A DNA stretch of 37,965 bases from Calditrichota bacterium (GCA_020434205.1 JAGRBF010000062.1:4028-41992), one strand, 5' to 3'. Shown: positions 24,962 through 33,917, counted from the first letter of the stretch. Numbers and translations are program-made. Notes: generated by a model not told the origin, from the sequence alone.

Positions 24962-26271
24962 AGGTCCGCCAGGGCCTCAACCGCCAGCCTTCCGCTCAGG
25001 ACCGCACTTTCGATGGTAGCCGGCAGGCCGGTATGGACCCAATCTCCCGCCAGAAAAAAACCTCGCAGCGGGGTTTTAACCCCGGGGCGCAGCCGGTTTG
25101 TCGCCGGCGTCTGTAAAATAGTGGCCCGCTTCTCGGCTATCAGTTTAAATCCCGCCAGCATCGGGGTGAGGTTCAGCCCATAAAAGCGGCGTATTTCCCG
25201 GACAACCATATTCAGGATGGATTCCCGACTCTGTCCCAGGAATTCCCGGGCGTCGCTGATAACCCCGGCATAGAGATTGGCTGTCTCCCCGGAAGATTCA
25301 AACAACCACTGCAGCGGCGAAGCAACCAGGGCGGCGGGAAAAGGGCCGGGTAAGGGGGCACTGAGTTTCAGGTATATCGTGAGGATCGGGGAATCGCGCA
25401 GCTGGTCGAGGTTCAGGGAAACGGCACCGGCAACAGGACTTTCTCCAAGAACGGCGGCCAGGGCGTGATGGGGGAGGGTGGAGATCACGGCGTCACCGAA
25501 AATTTCTTCACCCGAGCGGGTTTTTATCCCCTTTACCTGTCCCGAATCGCCAATCAGGGCTTTGGCCGCGGTGCTCAGGCGAATAATGGCATTTTTCTCT
25601 GCGAGAAATGCGGTTGCGGGATCCCCGAATAAACCGCTTAAACCGGCAGCCGGGATGCCCAGGCCGCTGCGGGAATGGGCGCTTAAAAAGGCTTGTTGCA
25701 ATACCGTAAAAAGTAACTCGGCACTGGCCTGGTGAAGGGGCGTGTTTAAGGTGGCCAGGGTCAGCGGTTCCCAGAGGAGATTCTGCAGAAAAGGTGCGTT
25801 ACCGGCTTGCGCCAGCCATTGGGATACCGTCAGATCCCGGAGATCTTCCCCACGGGAAAATGGGAGTTTTTTGCCGAAGTGCCACAAAAAACGCCGGTCC
25901 GGGCGGGTGAGGGGGGCCTTGAGCAACAGGGGAAGGAGGAAATGAAGGGGAGCCGGGAGGGGCATGCTTTTCATGCGGAAAGTGCGCTGCCCTTCGAAAC
26001 GATAGAGAATATCCAGGCCGCGCTGCCAGCGAATCAGATCCGTGGCGTTCAGGGTTTTTAGCAGGGAAAGGGTTTCGTTGTAGCTGGCGGAAAGGGCGTG
26101 CTGTCCATTGTCCAGAATGCAGCCCAGGCTTTTGTCGAAGAAGGAGCGAGCCCGGCCTCCCAGGTGGGGGGTACGCTCCAGAACAACGGGTTGCCATCCT
26201 CGTTGAACCGCCTGGACCGCGGCGGAAATGCCGGCCACACCGCCCCCGAGAATTACCACCCGTTTGGCCAT
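24958..26271 (-). CDS. hpnE: Hydroxysqualene dehydroxylase
   Basis: 437 residues. FAD-dependent amine-oxidase/phytoene-desaturase-like flavoprotein. N-terminal FAD motif 'VVILGGGVAGISAAVQA' and 'LERTPHLGGRARSF', then the HpnE hallmark 'ILDNGQHALSASYNETLSLL' and the C-terminal FAD region 'GFFLAGDWVHTGLPATIESAVLSG'. In the known pathway HpnE reduces hydroxysqualene to squalene after HpnD and HpnC. It is third in a tight operon: the hpnD stop is 5 bases upstream. Carotenoid desaturases share the fold, but the neighbours HpnC and HpnD make HpnE far the better name. Confidence 0.93.
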   Translation of the reverse strand: MAKRVVILGGGVAGISAAVQAVQRGWQPVVLERTPHLGGRARSFFDKSLGCILDNGQHALSASYNETLSLLKTLNATDLIRWQRGLDILYRFEGQRTFRMKSMPLPAPLHFLLPLLLKAPLTRPDRRFLWHFGKKLPFSRGEDLRDLTVSQWLAQAGNAPFLQNLLWEPLTLATLNTPLHQASAELLFTVLQQAFLSAHSRSGLGIPAAGLSGLFGDPATAFLAEKNAIIRLSTAAKALIGDSGQVKGIKTRSGEEIFGDAVISTLPHHALAAVLGESPVAGAVSLNLDQLRDSPILTIYLKLSAPLPGPFPAALVASPLQWLFESSGETANLYAGVISDAREFLGQSRESILNMVVREIRRFYGLNLTPMLAGFKLIAEKRATILQTPATNRLRPGVKTPLRGFFLAGDWVHTGLPATIESAVLSGRLAVEALADL

Positions 26272-26276
26272 GTTGC

Positions 26277-27122
26277 TTATCCGAGGAGTTTGATGCCGGA
26301 AAAGGTTTTGGCGGTAATCCAGATTTTGGAGGCCTTGGAAACCCGCACCGGCTCGCTGAGCACATCGTAGTGCCGTTCCTGCATTTTTTCATACAGCCGG
26401 TAGTAGATATTCTTCATGATTTCCGCCACCAGCATGTTGCGCCGTTCGGATTCCGGCAGGCAGGCTTCGGCCTGATCGTAATAATGCTGGGCCCTTTCCG
26501 CCTGGAAGATCATCAACTGTTCGAAACGATCGCTGAATTGATGGGCCTCCAGCTCGGCCCGGGTAACCCCGAAGCGATCCAGCTCTTCCTTGGGAAGGTA
26601 AACCCGGCCGATATCGGCATCGTGGGCCACATCGCGCATGATGTTGGTGAGCTGCAGGGCAATGCCGAGGTTTTCCGCGTAGTCCTTGATAACCGGATCG
26701 CGGTATCCGAAGATCTGAATGCACATCAGTCCTACAATGGAAGCCACCCGGTAGCAATACACCTTCAGGTCGTCGAAGGACCGGTAATTGATATCGTGCA
26801 GGTCCATGCGAACCCCGGCGATCAATTCCAGAAAGTGTTCCACCGGAATTTTGAAATGTTCGGCCACCTGCTTAAGGCTCTCAAAATAATTGCCCACCTT
26901 CTGGTAAAAGCAGTGTTTGAGTTCCCTTTCCCAGCGGTTCAGGGTGGAAATACGGCTTTCCAGTGGTCCCATATCGTCGGCGATATCGTCGGTTTGCCGG
27001 CAAAAAGCATACAAGGTATAAATGGCCTGCCGTTTTTCCTTGGGCAGCAGAAAAAAGGAATACAGAAAGCTGCTTTTGCTCTGCAGGGTTAACTGATGGT
27101 CCAGGGTCAGGGTGTCATTCAT
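26277..27122 (-). CDS. hpnD: Presqualene diphosphate synthase
   Basis: 281 residues, normal for the family. Head-to-head condensation of two farnesyl diphosphates to presqualene diphosphate. Trans-isoprenyl synthase fold with first metal-binding motif 'DDIADD' (Asp45-Asp50) and second motif 'RDVAHDAD' (Asp164, Asp168, Asp170) in 'LTNIMRDVAHDADIGRVYLP'. Also 'FLYSFFLLPKEKRQAIYTLYAF' (family N-terminal block, split here: 'LLPKEKRQAIYTLYAF'). An AAAGGGA ribosome site precedes the ATG. It lies between hpnC (11-base gap) and hpnE (5-base gap). Phytoene synthase is the alternative reading, but the HpnC/HpnE context argues against it. Confidence 0.94.
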   Translation of the reverse strand: MNDTLTLDHQLTLQSKSSFLYSFFLLPKEKRQAIYTLYAFCRQTDDIADDMGPLESRISTLNRWERELKHCFYQKVGNYFESLKQVAEHFKIPVEHFLELIAGVRMDLHDINYRSFDDLKVYCYRVASIVGLMCIQIFGYRDPVIKDYAENLGIALQLTNIMRDVAHDADIGRVYLPKEELDRFGVTRAELEAHQFSDRFEQLMIFQAERAQHYYDQAEACLPESERRNMLVAEIMKNIYYRLYEKMQERHYDVLSEPVRVSKASKIWITAKTFSGIKLLG

Positions 27123-27133
27123 TTTAAGTCCCT

Positions 27134-27970
27134 TTAGGTTGGGATGGGACCGGCAATAATTTTGAGCCAGTCTTTTTTCCCCAGTTTGGGGCGTTCTGCC
27201 AGTACGTTAAAATCCAGCGCTTCAATTTTATCCAGAATAGCCAGCCCCCCGCGGATGGTGAGGGCCAGTTCCCAGCGCAGCCGCAGGGAAAGGCCCTTTA
27301 ACAGGGGAGTCCCCAGGCGGAACTTCTCCCGGGTGCGGGCGACCAGAACCTGCATCATTAAACGGAAATCCCCGGAAATGGTTCGCCCGGAAAACTCGCT
27401 CTCTTCAACCTGGTATCGACGTAACAAATTCTGGGGAATATAAATGCGATTTTTTGCAATATCCACTTTTACATCCTGCCAGAAGTTGGTCCATTGCAGG
27501 GCGGTACAAATGTGGTCGGAAAAAACAAAACGTTGTTCGTCCTGATAGCCGTGCAGGAGCAGAATAAGCCTTCCCACCGGGTTTGCCGAGCAGCGGCAAT
27601 AACTCTCCAGATCGGCCAGATCCGCATAACGGTTTTGGTGGAGGTCCCGCTCGAAGGCATCCAGGAGGTCGTCAAAAAGCGAAACGGGCAGTTGGCATTC
27701 CCGGATGGTGTTGGCCAGCGCCAGAAAGATGGGATTCTCAGACGGCTGGTTCAGGCAGGCGTGCAGGGCGGTTCGCCAATTGCGCAACGCATTGAGGTCG
27801 GCGGATTCGTCCGCCAAATCGTCGGCGTGGCGAGCAAAGGCGTAAATGGGATAAATATGATGGCGGACCCGGCGCGGCAGGAGTACGGAAGCTACGGGAA
27901 AATTCTCGTAGTGTGCGGTGGTCAGAGCTTTACAGTGCTGATAAGCTTCTGAGAGTTCCGGGTGATGCAT
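27134..27970 (-). CDS. hpnC: Hydroxysqualene synthase (squalene synthase HpnC)
   Basis: 278 residues. Squalene/phytoene synthase fold. In known systems HpnC hydrolyses presqualene diphosphate to hydroxysqualene. First aspartate motif 'HADDLADE' (Asp50, Asp51, Asp54) following 'VASVLLPRRVRHHIYPIYAF'. Second motif 'NFWQDVKVDIAKNRIYIP' (D-x3-D type with the spacing VKVD), and 'CRCSANPVGRLIL' is typical of HpnC. First gene of the hpnCDE operon; a 434-base spacer separates it from the divergent membrane-protein gene. No strong Shine-Dalgarno sequence is visible before the ATG. Squalene-hopene cyclase and later hopanoid genes are not in the window. Confidence 0.93.
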   Translation of the reverse strand: MHHPELSEAYQHCKALTTAHYENFPVASVLLPRRVRHHIYPIYAFARHADDLADESADLNALRNWRTALHACLNQPSENPIFLALANTIRECQLPVSLFDDLLDAFERDLHQNRYADLADLESYCRCSANPVGRLILLLHGYQDEQRFVFSDHICTALQWTNFWQDVKVDIAKNRIYIPQNLLRRYQVEESEFSGRTISGDFRLMMQVLVARTREKFRLGTPLLKGLSLRLRWELALTIRGGLAILDKIEALDFNVLAERPKLGKKDWLKIIAGPIPT

Positions 27971-28404
27971 GTAATTTAAAGACCGTCAGCGGTTTGTGAG
28001 ACACGCGCTAAACTATCAGAAAATTGCAAGGATAGCAAGAAATTTTGCGCGGAAAAGTGCGGCTGGATTCTCCGGAAGCGGCCTTCGGATAAACAAAGTA
28101 TCGGAGCAAGCAGTATTGCGGTAATAAACAATAAAAACGCAAATAATGGATAAATATCACTATAAAAGAATATAAATGACGTAAATATCCAGCCGTATTG
28201 AATGCCTTTTGTGACCGGACCGGCATTTCCCGAACGGATAAAAATGAAGCCTAATGTTGGCACAGCCGCATCCGATACATCTGGTAGAGGAATGTGATTT
28301 ATTTCTGAGGATATTCCGAAAATTTGGCAGTTGTTTTTCCGCGTCGGGCAACGGGGAAAAACTTCGGAAGGTATAAGGGCACTATAAATTTTTGAGGTTC
28401 CATC
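27971..28404. other. 434-base divergent spacer, no gene seen
   Basis: Lies between hpnC (-) and a membrane-protein gene (+), so it should hold both promoters. It is notably AT-richer than its neighbours around 28130-28190. I found no tRNA, no convincing short gene with a ribosome site, no terminator and no tandem repeat. Confidence 0.7.
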
Positions 28405-29214
28405 TTGAAAGGCGCAGCCGAATCTCGTCATCTGGTTCAAAAATCTGTTTTTGCAGGCTTCTTTGGCTTAATTGCCATTGGTTTTATCAGCTGGTCGGTT
28501 CATTCCGTATCGGTGTTCCACACCCAGTTTTCCAGTGCGGCGGTGGTCGCCGGAGAAATGGGGGCCCTGATGCAAAAAGCCGCCGCTCACCTGAATTTGC
28601 TGAAGGACCCTACCTCACGGGATAATTTTGAGGAACACCTGCGCTCTCTGCGAAGCCTGGCCTACACCATTTCCCTGAAGCACAAAAGCCTCTTCCAGGG
28701 AAATCCCCGTCTGGATCTGGAAGAAACGGTAGCGGGGGACATCAAGGCCATTTACCGGCAATCTCCCGGGAGTCCCGCGGAGCAGGTCCAGACCTTCCTG
28801 GCCAACAGTCGTTTTCTGAGCGGCTTGCAGCCGCGCGATATGCTGATCCATGAGGAGCAACTGGCCGCCCTTCAGAACCAGGTCCGCAACGGCCTTATCT
28901 TTGTGGTCACGGACCTCATCCACAGCTATCGCATGGAGCGGGATGAGCGGGTAATCCGCACCACCATCGTTTTGGCCACGTCCTTGCTGTTGCTGCTGGT
29001 GGGGGGGAGTCTCCTTTACGTGATGATCTTTTCCCCCCAAACTCTGGAAAAGCGCTTTGTTCCCGCCATGGTTCCCGATTACCAGCGTCATCGGGATTTT
29101 AAGCCGGACGTCAGCATTGCCCCGGTTTTGAACGGCCTGTCCCATTTTTCTCTGGACGAGCCTGTTTCCCAGGAATCGGAAAATGCTACCCCGGTTTACC
29201 GCAGCAAGTTCTGA
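28405..29214 (+). CDS. Two-pass membrane protein with helical periplasmic region, unknown
   Basis: 269 residues. TM1 about 15-36 ('AGFFGLIAIGFISWSV'), then an all-helical region of about 155 residues that would be periplasmic, TM2 about 193-214 ('TTIVLATSLLLLLVGGSLLYVMI'), and a short cytoplasmic tail without a recognisable output domain. It looks like the sensor half of a chemoreceptor or kinase with the signalling half missing; there is no frameshift remnant downstream before the next gene. The start is TTG at 28405: GAGG at 28394-28397 is 7 bases upstream, the frame is closed by TGA at 28393, and no ATG precedes TM1. Convergent with the GT9 gene across 19 bases. Function unknown. Confidence 0.72.
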   Translation: MKGAAESRHLVQKSVFAGFFGLIAIGFISWSVHSVSVFHTQFSSAAVVAGEMGALMQKAAAHLNLLKDPTSRDNFEEHLRSLRSLAYTISLKHKSLFQGNPRLDLEETVAGDIKAIYRQSPGSPAEQVQTFLANSRFLSGLQPRDMLIHEEQLAALQNQVRNGLIFVVTDLIHSYRMERDERVIRTTIVLATSLLLLLVGGSLLYVMIFSPQTLEKRFVPAMVPDYQRHRDFKPDVSIAPVLNGLSHFSLDEPVSQESENATPVYRSKF

Positions 29215-29233
29215 TTTACTGCTCCCTTTCATT

Positions 29234-30301
29234 TTAATCCACCCGGAGAAGCCCAAGGTCCTTCAGGCGCTTCTCCAGCATCTCCCCAAGCCGGGCATCC
29301 TCCAGCTCCGTTAAACAACTCCCCGCAGCAAATCCGTTTTTGTCGGAATGGGAACAGCTTTGTACGGATTGGGTGAGTACCCACTCTTGCTGATGGTAGG
29401 GACCCCAGCGGCTGGGGGCATAAGGTGCGATTGGGCAATAGAAGCCCAAAACGGGAACCCCGAAGGCATTGGCAATATGGAAGGGTCCGGTGCTGCTGGC
29501 CATAAACAGGGATGCCCCGGCAATTACGCTCATCAGCTCCGGCAAGTCTAACTCCCCACAAAGATTCCGCACCCGCTCTCCCTCGAAATCTCCAATAATC
29601 TCGTCGCCGAGCTCTCTTTCCGCGGCACTCCCGGTCACAAGAATCCGGCACTCCGTTTGTTGCAGAATACCTTTCAGCAGAAAACGATACTGGGTTGGGG
29701 TCAGGTTGGGTGCCGATCCGCCACTCCCGGGATGCACAATCACATAGGGCGTTGAAATGTCCCGGTTGCGCAGCCATTGTTCCCGCCAGGAAACCAGATT
29801 CGCCGCCAGATTAAAGTCGAAACGCACCTCCGGCAAGGTCTCCCCAATAAGCGGTTTCAGGAAGGAAAGGTTATAGTCGGTTTCGTGGCGGGCCCCATCG
29901 CGACGGTGCTCGAAAATCCTGCGGTTCAGGAATAAAGAATACCAGCGATAGCCGATCCCAACCCGGTTGGGTATCCCGGAAAACCACAGGACCGCAGCAA
30001 TGGCAGGGCGGGGACGGCTCATTATGGCCCAGTCGAAATTCTGGTCGCGAAGTTCCTGCGCCAACCGCAGGTGTCCGGCAATGCCGCGATGGCGACCCTC
30101 GGGATCGTAGGTTAGAATATGGTCAATATGACGATGCTGCGCCACCAGGGGCCGGGTGTAGTCCCTTACTAAAAAGGTTATCCGGCAATCCGGGAAATGC
30201 GCCTTGAGCGCCGTGGCCGCCGGGGTGGTTAAAACCACGTCCCCGATTCGGTCGGTTCTGCAGATCAGGATATTGCCGGGGCTTTGGGTCGGATTGGGCA
30301 T
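29234..30301 (-). CDS. Glycosyltransferase family 9 (heptosyltransferase-like)
   Basis: 355 residues. GT-B fold glycosyltransferase of the WaaC/WaaF heptosyltransferase type. N-terminal 'ILICRTDRIGDVVLTTPAATALKAHFPDCRITFL' block (seen in part as 'RTDRIGDVVLTTPAATAL'), then the middle linker, then the C-terminal nucleotide-binding part 'YVIVHPGSGGSAPNLTP', 'RILVTGSAAERELGD', 'NLCGELDLPELMSVIAGAS' and 'STGPFHIANAFGVPVLGFY'. These are the family's HPGSG and (D/S)(T)GP(x)H motifs. It would add a heptose or similar sugar to an inner lipid-linked core on the cytoplasmic face. No clear Shine-Dalgarno sequence upstream. Divergent from the GT2 gene, an arrangement consistent with an LPS-core region. 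Confidence 0.9.
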   Translation of the reverse strand: MPNPTQSPGNILICRTDRIGDVVLTTPAATALKAHFPDCRITFLVRDYTRPLVAQHRHIDHILTYDPEGRHRGIAGHLRLAQELRDQNFDWAIMSRPRPAIAAVLWFSGIPNRVGIGYRWYSLFLNRRIFEHRRDGARHETDYNLSFLKPLIGETLPEVRFDFNLAANLVSWREQWLRNRDISTPYVIVHPGSGGSAPNLTPTQYRFLLKGILQQTECRILVTGSAAERELGDEIIGDFEGERVRNLCGELDLPELMSVIAGASLFMASSTGPFHIANAFGVPVLGFYCPIAPYAPSRWGPYHQQEWVLTQSVQSCSHSDKNGFAAGSCLTELEDARLGEMLEKRLKDLGLLRVD

Positions 30302-30449
30302 GAGATTAATGATTGCTTGTGCAGGGTAACTTTCTTATTCAATTTAGGACGCGCCGGTTGCCCGGATGCGCCAGGGGATGCCCCGACTAACCGCCGTGGG
30401 TTTTAACCCGCGTACATTTAAAGGCCCGATGGCCGGAACAAGGCAAAAT

Positions 30450-31199
30450 ATGCCCGGTATCAGCGGGGTGATCATCACCCTCAACGAAGAAAAAAACATT
30501 GCCCGCTGTATCCGCTCCCTGGAAGGGGTTTGCGACGAAATTATCGTTTTGGATTCCGGCAGCGTGGACAAAACCTCAGCCATTGCTGCTGAGCTGGGGG
30601 CGGTGGTTCTGGAACGCCCCTGGGCCGGGTATGCCGCCACCAAGAATTTCGCCAACGCTCAGGCCAGGTTCGATTACATCCTTTCCATAGACGCCGACGA
30701 GGCCCTCTCCGAGGAATTGCGCGCCAATATCCTGGCTGCCCGGGAGGCGCTGCAGGGCGCCTACCGTTTCAATCGCCTCACCAATTACTGCGGGCACTGG
30801 ATTCGCTATTCCGGCTGGTATCCCGACCCCAAAACCCGTTTGTTTCCCAAAAGCGGGGCCCGTTGGGTCGGGGATTTCGTTCACGAATCCCTGCAGGTGG
30901 ATCCTGAGCTGCCCATCCGCCATCTCCGGGGCGATCTGTGGCATTACTCCTTTGTTTCACTATCCGATCATCTCCGCCGGGTAGACACCTATTCGGATTT
31001 GGCGGCGCGAGAAATGTTAAAGGCTGGCAAACCGGTATCCCTCGCCAAACTGTTGCTAAGCCCCTTCCTCAAATTCTTCAAATCGTTTTTCCTGAAACAG
31101 GGATTCCGGGACGGCTTTCCGGGTTTCAGCATCGCGGTGATATCCGCCTTCGATGTTTTTATCCGCTATGCCAAGGTTCGTATGGGCGGTCCATCATAA
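30450..31199 (+). CDS. Glycosyltransferase family 2, WaaE/KdtX-like
   Basis: 249 residues from the chosen start. GT-A fold: 'ISGVIITLNEEKNIARCIRSL', 'EIIVLDSGSVDKTSAIA', the DxD motif in 'ILSIDADEALSEEL', and the WaaE-like C-terminal part 'YSGWYPDPKTRLFPKSGARWVGDFVHE' (seen as 'GWYPDPKTRLFPK' and 'GDFVHESL') plus 'FFKSFFLKQGFRDGFPGF'. In other bacteria this group adds a glucose or similar residue to LPS core. The start ATG 30450 has AAGG 6 bases upstream and matches the family's usual first residues; an ATG at 30429 also has an AAAGG and is a fair alternative, and the frame opens at 30366. Convergent with the GT4 gene, whose stop overlaps by 6 bases. Confidence 0.9.
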   Translation: MPGISGVIITLNEEKNIARCIRSLEGVCDEIIVLDSGSVDKTSAIAAELGAVVLERPWAGYAATKNFANAQARFDYILSIDADEALSEELRANILAAREALQGAYRFNRLTNYCGHWIRYSGWYPDPKTRLFPKSGARWVGDFVHESLQVDPELPIRHLRGDLWHYSFVSLSDHLRRVDTYSDLAAREMLKAGKPVSLAKLLLSPFLKFFKSFFLKQGFRDGFPGFSIAVISAFDVFIRYAKVRMGGPS

Positions 31200-32348
31200 C
31201 AAGGTCTCCCCGCGCCGCAACAGCATGGCGTAAACTTCCAGGGTCTTTTCCACCAGAGTGCTGTAGCTGAAACGTTCTTCGGCATAACGCCGCGCTTCGC
31301 GGCCCATGTGGAGGCGCACCTCGGGGTTGAAGCACAGCAATTCCAGGCGCCTGGCCAGGGTCTGATGATCGCTGTTGCCCACCACAAACCCGTTGATGCC
31401 GTCGTCCACCATTTCCGGCAGCACGTTAACGTCCGTTACCACCACCGGCTTGCCCATCGCCATATATTCCGCGGCCACCCGGCAAATTACCTCCGAACCG
31501 CGGGAGGTGACCACCCCGATATCCAGGGCGGCGATCAGCTCTCTGGCGCTCCATTCCGGGGTGCGTTCCATAAAATGGCAGCGCTCCTCGATCCCCAGAC
31601 CCAGCGCCTGTTCCCGAAGGGTATCCATTTGAATATTGCAGGATTCCCCGGCTATCAGGAAGCGGGCATTCGGGACTTTGGCTGCCAGGATGGCGGCGGC
31701 CTTCAGAAACATATCGTGATTTTTGACGGGATCCAATCTGGCAACAATGCCGATCAGAATGTCCGATTCCGGAATTTCCAGATGCTGTCGCAGGCGGGAG
31801 CTCTGCGGGTCTGCCTGAAACTGATCGGTATTCAATGCCCCGTAAATAATGGCGCTGTTGTCCTGAAAAATGGGCCAAACCGACTGGTAACGGTCGAAAC
31901 TGCTTTTGCTGGTAAAAATGAAAAAATCGGTTTTTTCGTGAAGCAGGCGATTAAAACGCTGATCCTTCGGTGGGCGAACATCGCTGATGGTGCGAATCAG
32001 GGGAATTTGCCTTTTGCTGCGCTGCCGGGCCAGGTAGGCGAAGATGTGGTCCTCGGGACGATGGGCATTCACGAGCGAAATGGTCGGATTCTGGATGAAA
32101 CGGGTTAGGCGGGCCAGGCTTTGCACCATGGTAACCGGATTGAGGGATTCCAGGTTAATAATGTCGAACAGGGGTAAATCGTAACGGCGGCGCGCTTTTA
32201 CCAGGGGTGGGCTATCCCCTCTGCCGCCGGCATAGCTGCGGAAACCACTCTGGGTGAGGGCGTCGCACAAGCTGATCGCGTAGTAGGCACTGGCATTCCA
32301 CCATCGCACGGAAACCAGTTGCAGGGTCTGAATTCGGTTGAGATCCAT
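31194..32348 (-). CDS. Glycosyltransferase family 4 (group 1)
   Basis: 384 residues, GT-B fold. N-terminal acceptor domain with 'VRWWNASAYYAISLCDALTQ' and 'TISLVNAHRPEDHIFAYLARQ', then the nucleotide-sugar-binding C-terminal domain: 'IVARLDPVKNHDMFLKAAAIL', 'NARFLIAGESCN', 'LGIEERCHFME', and the E-x7-E region 'VICRVAAEYMAMGKPVVVTDVNVLPEMV' followed by 'DGINGFVVGN'. Retaining glycosyltransferase; sugar and acceptor not predictable. Probably works with the neighbouring GT9 and GT2 on LPS core or a surface glycan. No strong ribosome site is visible. Sixty-two bases separate it from the esterase stop on the same strand. Confidence 0.9.
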   Translation of the reverse strand: MDLNRIQTLQLVSVRWWNASAYYAISLCDALTQSGFRSYAGGRGDSPPLVKARRRYDLPLFDIINLESLNPVTMVQSLARLTRFIQNPTISLVNAHRPEDHIFAYLARQRSKRQIPLIRTISDVRPPKDQRFNRLLHEKTDFFIFTSKSSFDRYQSVWPIFQDNSAIIYGALNTDQFQADPQSSRLRQHLEIPESDILIGIVARLDPVKNHDMFLKAAAILAAKVPNARFLIAGESCNIQMDTLREQALGLGIEERCHFMERTPEWSARELIAALDIGVVTSRGSEVICRVAAEYMAMGKPVVVTDVNVLPEMVDDGINGFVVGNSDHQTLARRLELLCFNPEVRLHMGREARRYAEERFSYSTLVEKTLEVYAMLLRRGETLL

Positions 32349-32410
32349 GAGAGCCCAATATAGCCTGAGTCTGGGTAGGGGACAAGGTCAACTTCTCCCC
32401 GGATTACGAT

Positions 32411-33070
32411 CTATTCTAGGAGCTTTTGCAACACCGGCCCAAGGGACGTCCAGACGTTTTTCGCTACGATCTCATGGCCCCGGACGGTGGGGTGGATCCC
32501 GTCGGCCAGGTTGAGGTCGGGATGTCCGGCGACCCCTTCCAGCAAAAAGGGGATCAGTTCCGTTTCCAATTCCCCGGCGATTTCGCCATACAGGGATTTG
32601 AATTGCGCGGCATAAATTTCACCGAGATTGGGGGGCACCTGCATGCCGGCCAGCACCACTTTCACGTTGGGATTTTTTTTGCGGACCTTCCCGATAATCG
32701 CGCGCAGGTTGGCATCGGTAGTTTCCAGGTCGGTGCCGCGCAGCCCGTCGTTGGCCCCCAACTCCAGCACCAGCACCGAAACCGGGGCCCGCAGCAGCCA
32801 GTCTATCCGGCGCAAGCCTCCCGCGGTTGTTTCGCCGCTCAACCCGGCATTTATCACCTCAAACGGCCATTCCAGGGAGTCGATTCGGGTTTGGATTAAT
32901 GCCGGAAAGGCCAGATCTTTATCGATGCCGTAACCGGCGGTCAGACTGTTACCCAAAAACAGAATGCGGGGGCGGGCATTGGTTTCGGCCGATTTCTCCT
33001 GGGCCAGCAGGAAGGTTGAGAATAAACCCAGTATCAAAAACAGGCCAATTTTTCGGGCATTAAATACCAT
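32411..33070 (-). CDS. tesA: TesA-like GDSL esterase/lysophospholipase
   Basis: 219 residues. Signal peptide 'IGLFLILGLFSTFLLAQ' then an SGNH-hydrolase domain: block I 'ILFLGNSLTAGYG' with nucleophile Ser42 (GNSLT instead of GDSL), block II Gly in 'NAGLSGETTAGG', block III 'ELGANDGLRG' with Asn, and block V 'DGIHPTVRGH' with the catalytic Asp and His. This matches the periplasmic TesA/arylesterase family (multifunctional thioesterase and lysophospholipase). The start at 33070 was preferred over an ATG at 33223 because the signal peptide begins there; the longer reading runs through the divergent promoter region. Divergent from ybbA, as in E. coli, where tesA and ybbAP face each other. Confidence 0.9.
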   Translation of the reverse strand: MVFNARKIGLFLILGLFSTFLLAQEKSAETNARPRILFLGNSLTAGYGIDKDLAFPALIQTRIDSLEWPFEVINAGLSGETTAGGLRRIDWLLRAPVSVLVLELGANDGLRGTDLETTDANLRAIIGKVRKKNPNVKVVLAGMQVPPNLGEIYAAQFKSLYGEIAGELETELIPFLLEGVAGHPDLNLADGIHPTVRGHEIVAKNVWTSLGPVLQKLLE

Positions 33071-33179
33071 TTTTGCAGACTTTCGGATTATTGTGAAACA
33101 AAGCGGATGGTGCCGCATGTAAATCTGGGCGGAAGAATATACAGATGCAATCATTTTCACCAAAACGGAAACGGAACAC

Positions 33180-33887
33180 ATGAACGACCCACAGCCTATG
33201 CTTTCGGTCTCCGGACTGAGCAAAACCTATCGCAGTGGAGAGCGCGACCTCACGGTTCTCCACGATGTTACTTTTGATATTGCCGAAGGTTCAACCGCTG
33301 CAATTGTCGGTCCATCGGGCTCTGGGAAAACCACCCTTTTGGGTCTTTGTGCCGGACTGGACCTGCCCAGCAGCGGCACGGTGAGACTCGATGGGGCGGA
33401 CCTGGGCAGACTTTCCGAAGATGAACGGGCCCTGGTGCGCAACCGCCTGGTCGGTTTTGTTTTTCAAAGCTTTCAGCTGATCCCCACCTTAACGGCTCTG
33501 GAGAATGTGATGGTCCCGGCCGAACTGCAGGGTCGAAGCGACGTCCGGAACCGGGCCCGCGACCTCCTGGAAACCGTTGGGCTGGGGGAGCGAATGGGGC
33601 ATTATCCTGTTCAGCTTTCCGGCGGAGAGCAGCAGCGGGTGGCCCTGGCGCGAGCCTTTATCAATTCCCCCAAGATCCTCTTTGCCGACGAACCGACCGG
33701 TAATCTGGACGCAGACACCGGCGCCAGCATTTCCGATCTGATCTTTGAGCTGAACCGGGAAGCGGGAACCACCCTGGTGCTGGTTACTCACGACCAGGTC
33801 CTGGCCGCTCAAACTCAGCGGATTCTGAGAATGCGAGGCGGCCAAATTGTACAGGATGTTTATAGCGAAAGTTCGCTGAATCGATAA
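33180..33887 (+). CDS. ybbA: ABC transporter ATP-binding protein, YbbA/LolD type
   Basis: 235 residues. Walker A GPSGSGKT at 44-51, signature LSGGE at 146-150 followed by [10 protein letters not shown], Walker B '[12 protein letters not shown]', and the H-loop 'LVLVTHDQ'. The MacB/LolD/YbbA class lacks its own membrane domain and pairs with an FtsX-like permease, here the next gene 30 bases downstream. In E. coli ybbA and ybbP sit divergent to tesA, and the same order here supports the YbbA name over LolD. Suggested role: extraction or mechanotransmission of envelope molecules. The start is preceded by a run of ACGGAA repeats and has no classical Shine-Dalgarno sequence. Confidence 0.93.
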   Translation: MNDPQPMLSVSGLSKTYRSGERDLTVLHDVTFDIAEGSTAAIVGPSGSGKTTLLGLCAGLDLPSSGTVRLDGADLGRLSEDERALVRNRLVGFVFQSFQLIPTLTALENVMVPAELQGRSDVRNRARDLLETVGLGERMGHYPVQLSGGEQQRVALARAFINSPKILFADEPTGNLDADTGASISDLIFELNREAGTTLVLVTHDQVLAAQTQRILRMRGGQIVQDVYSESSLNR

Positions 33888-33917
33888 ATTCGCAAAACAC
33901 AGACTTAGAGATTACCA

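Noticed and set aside
33071-33223. N-terminal extension of the TesA-like esterase overlapping ybbA
   Set aside because: The signal peptide begins at the ATG at 33070; the extension would overlap the divergent ybbA start and holds no leader.
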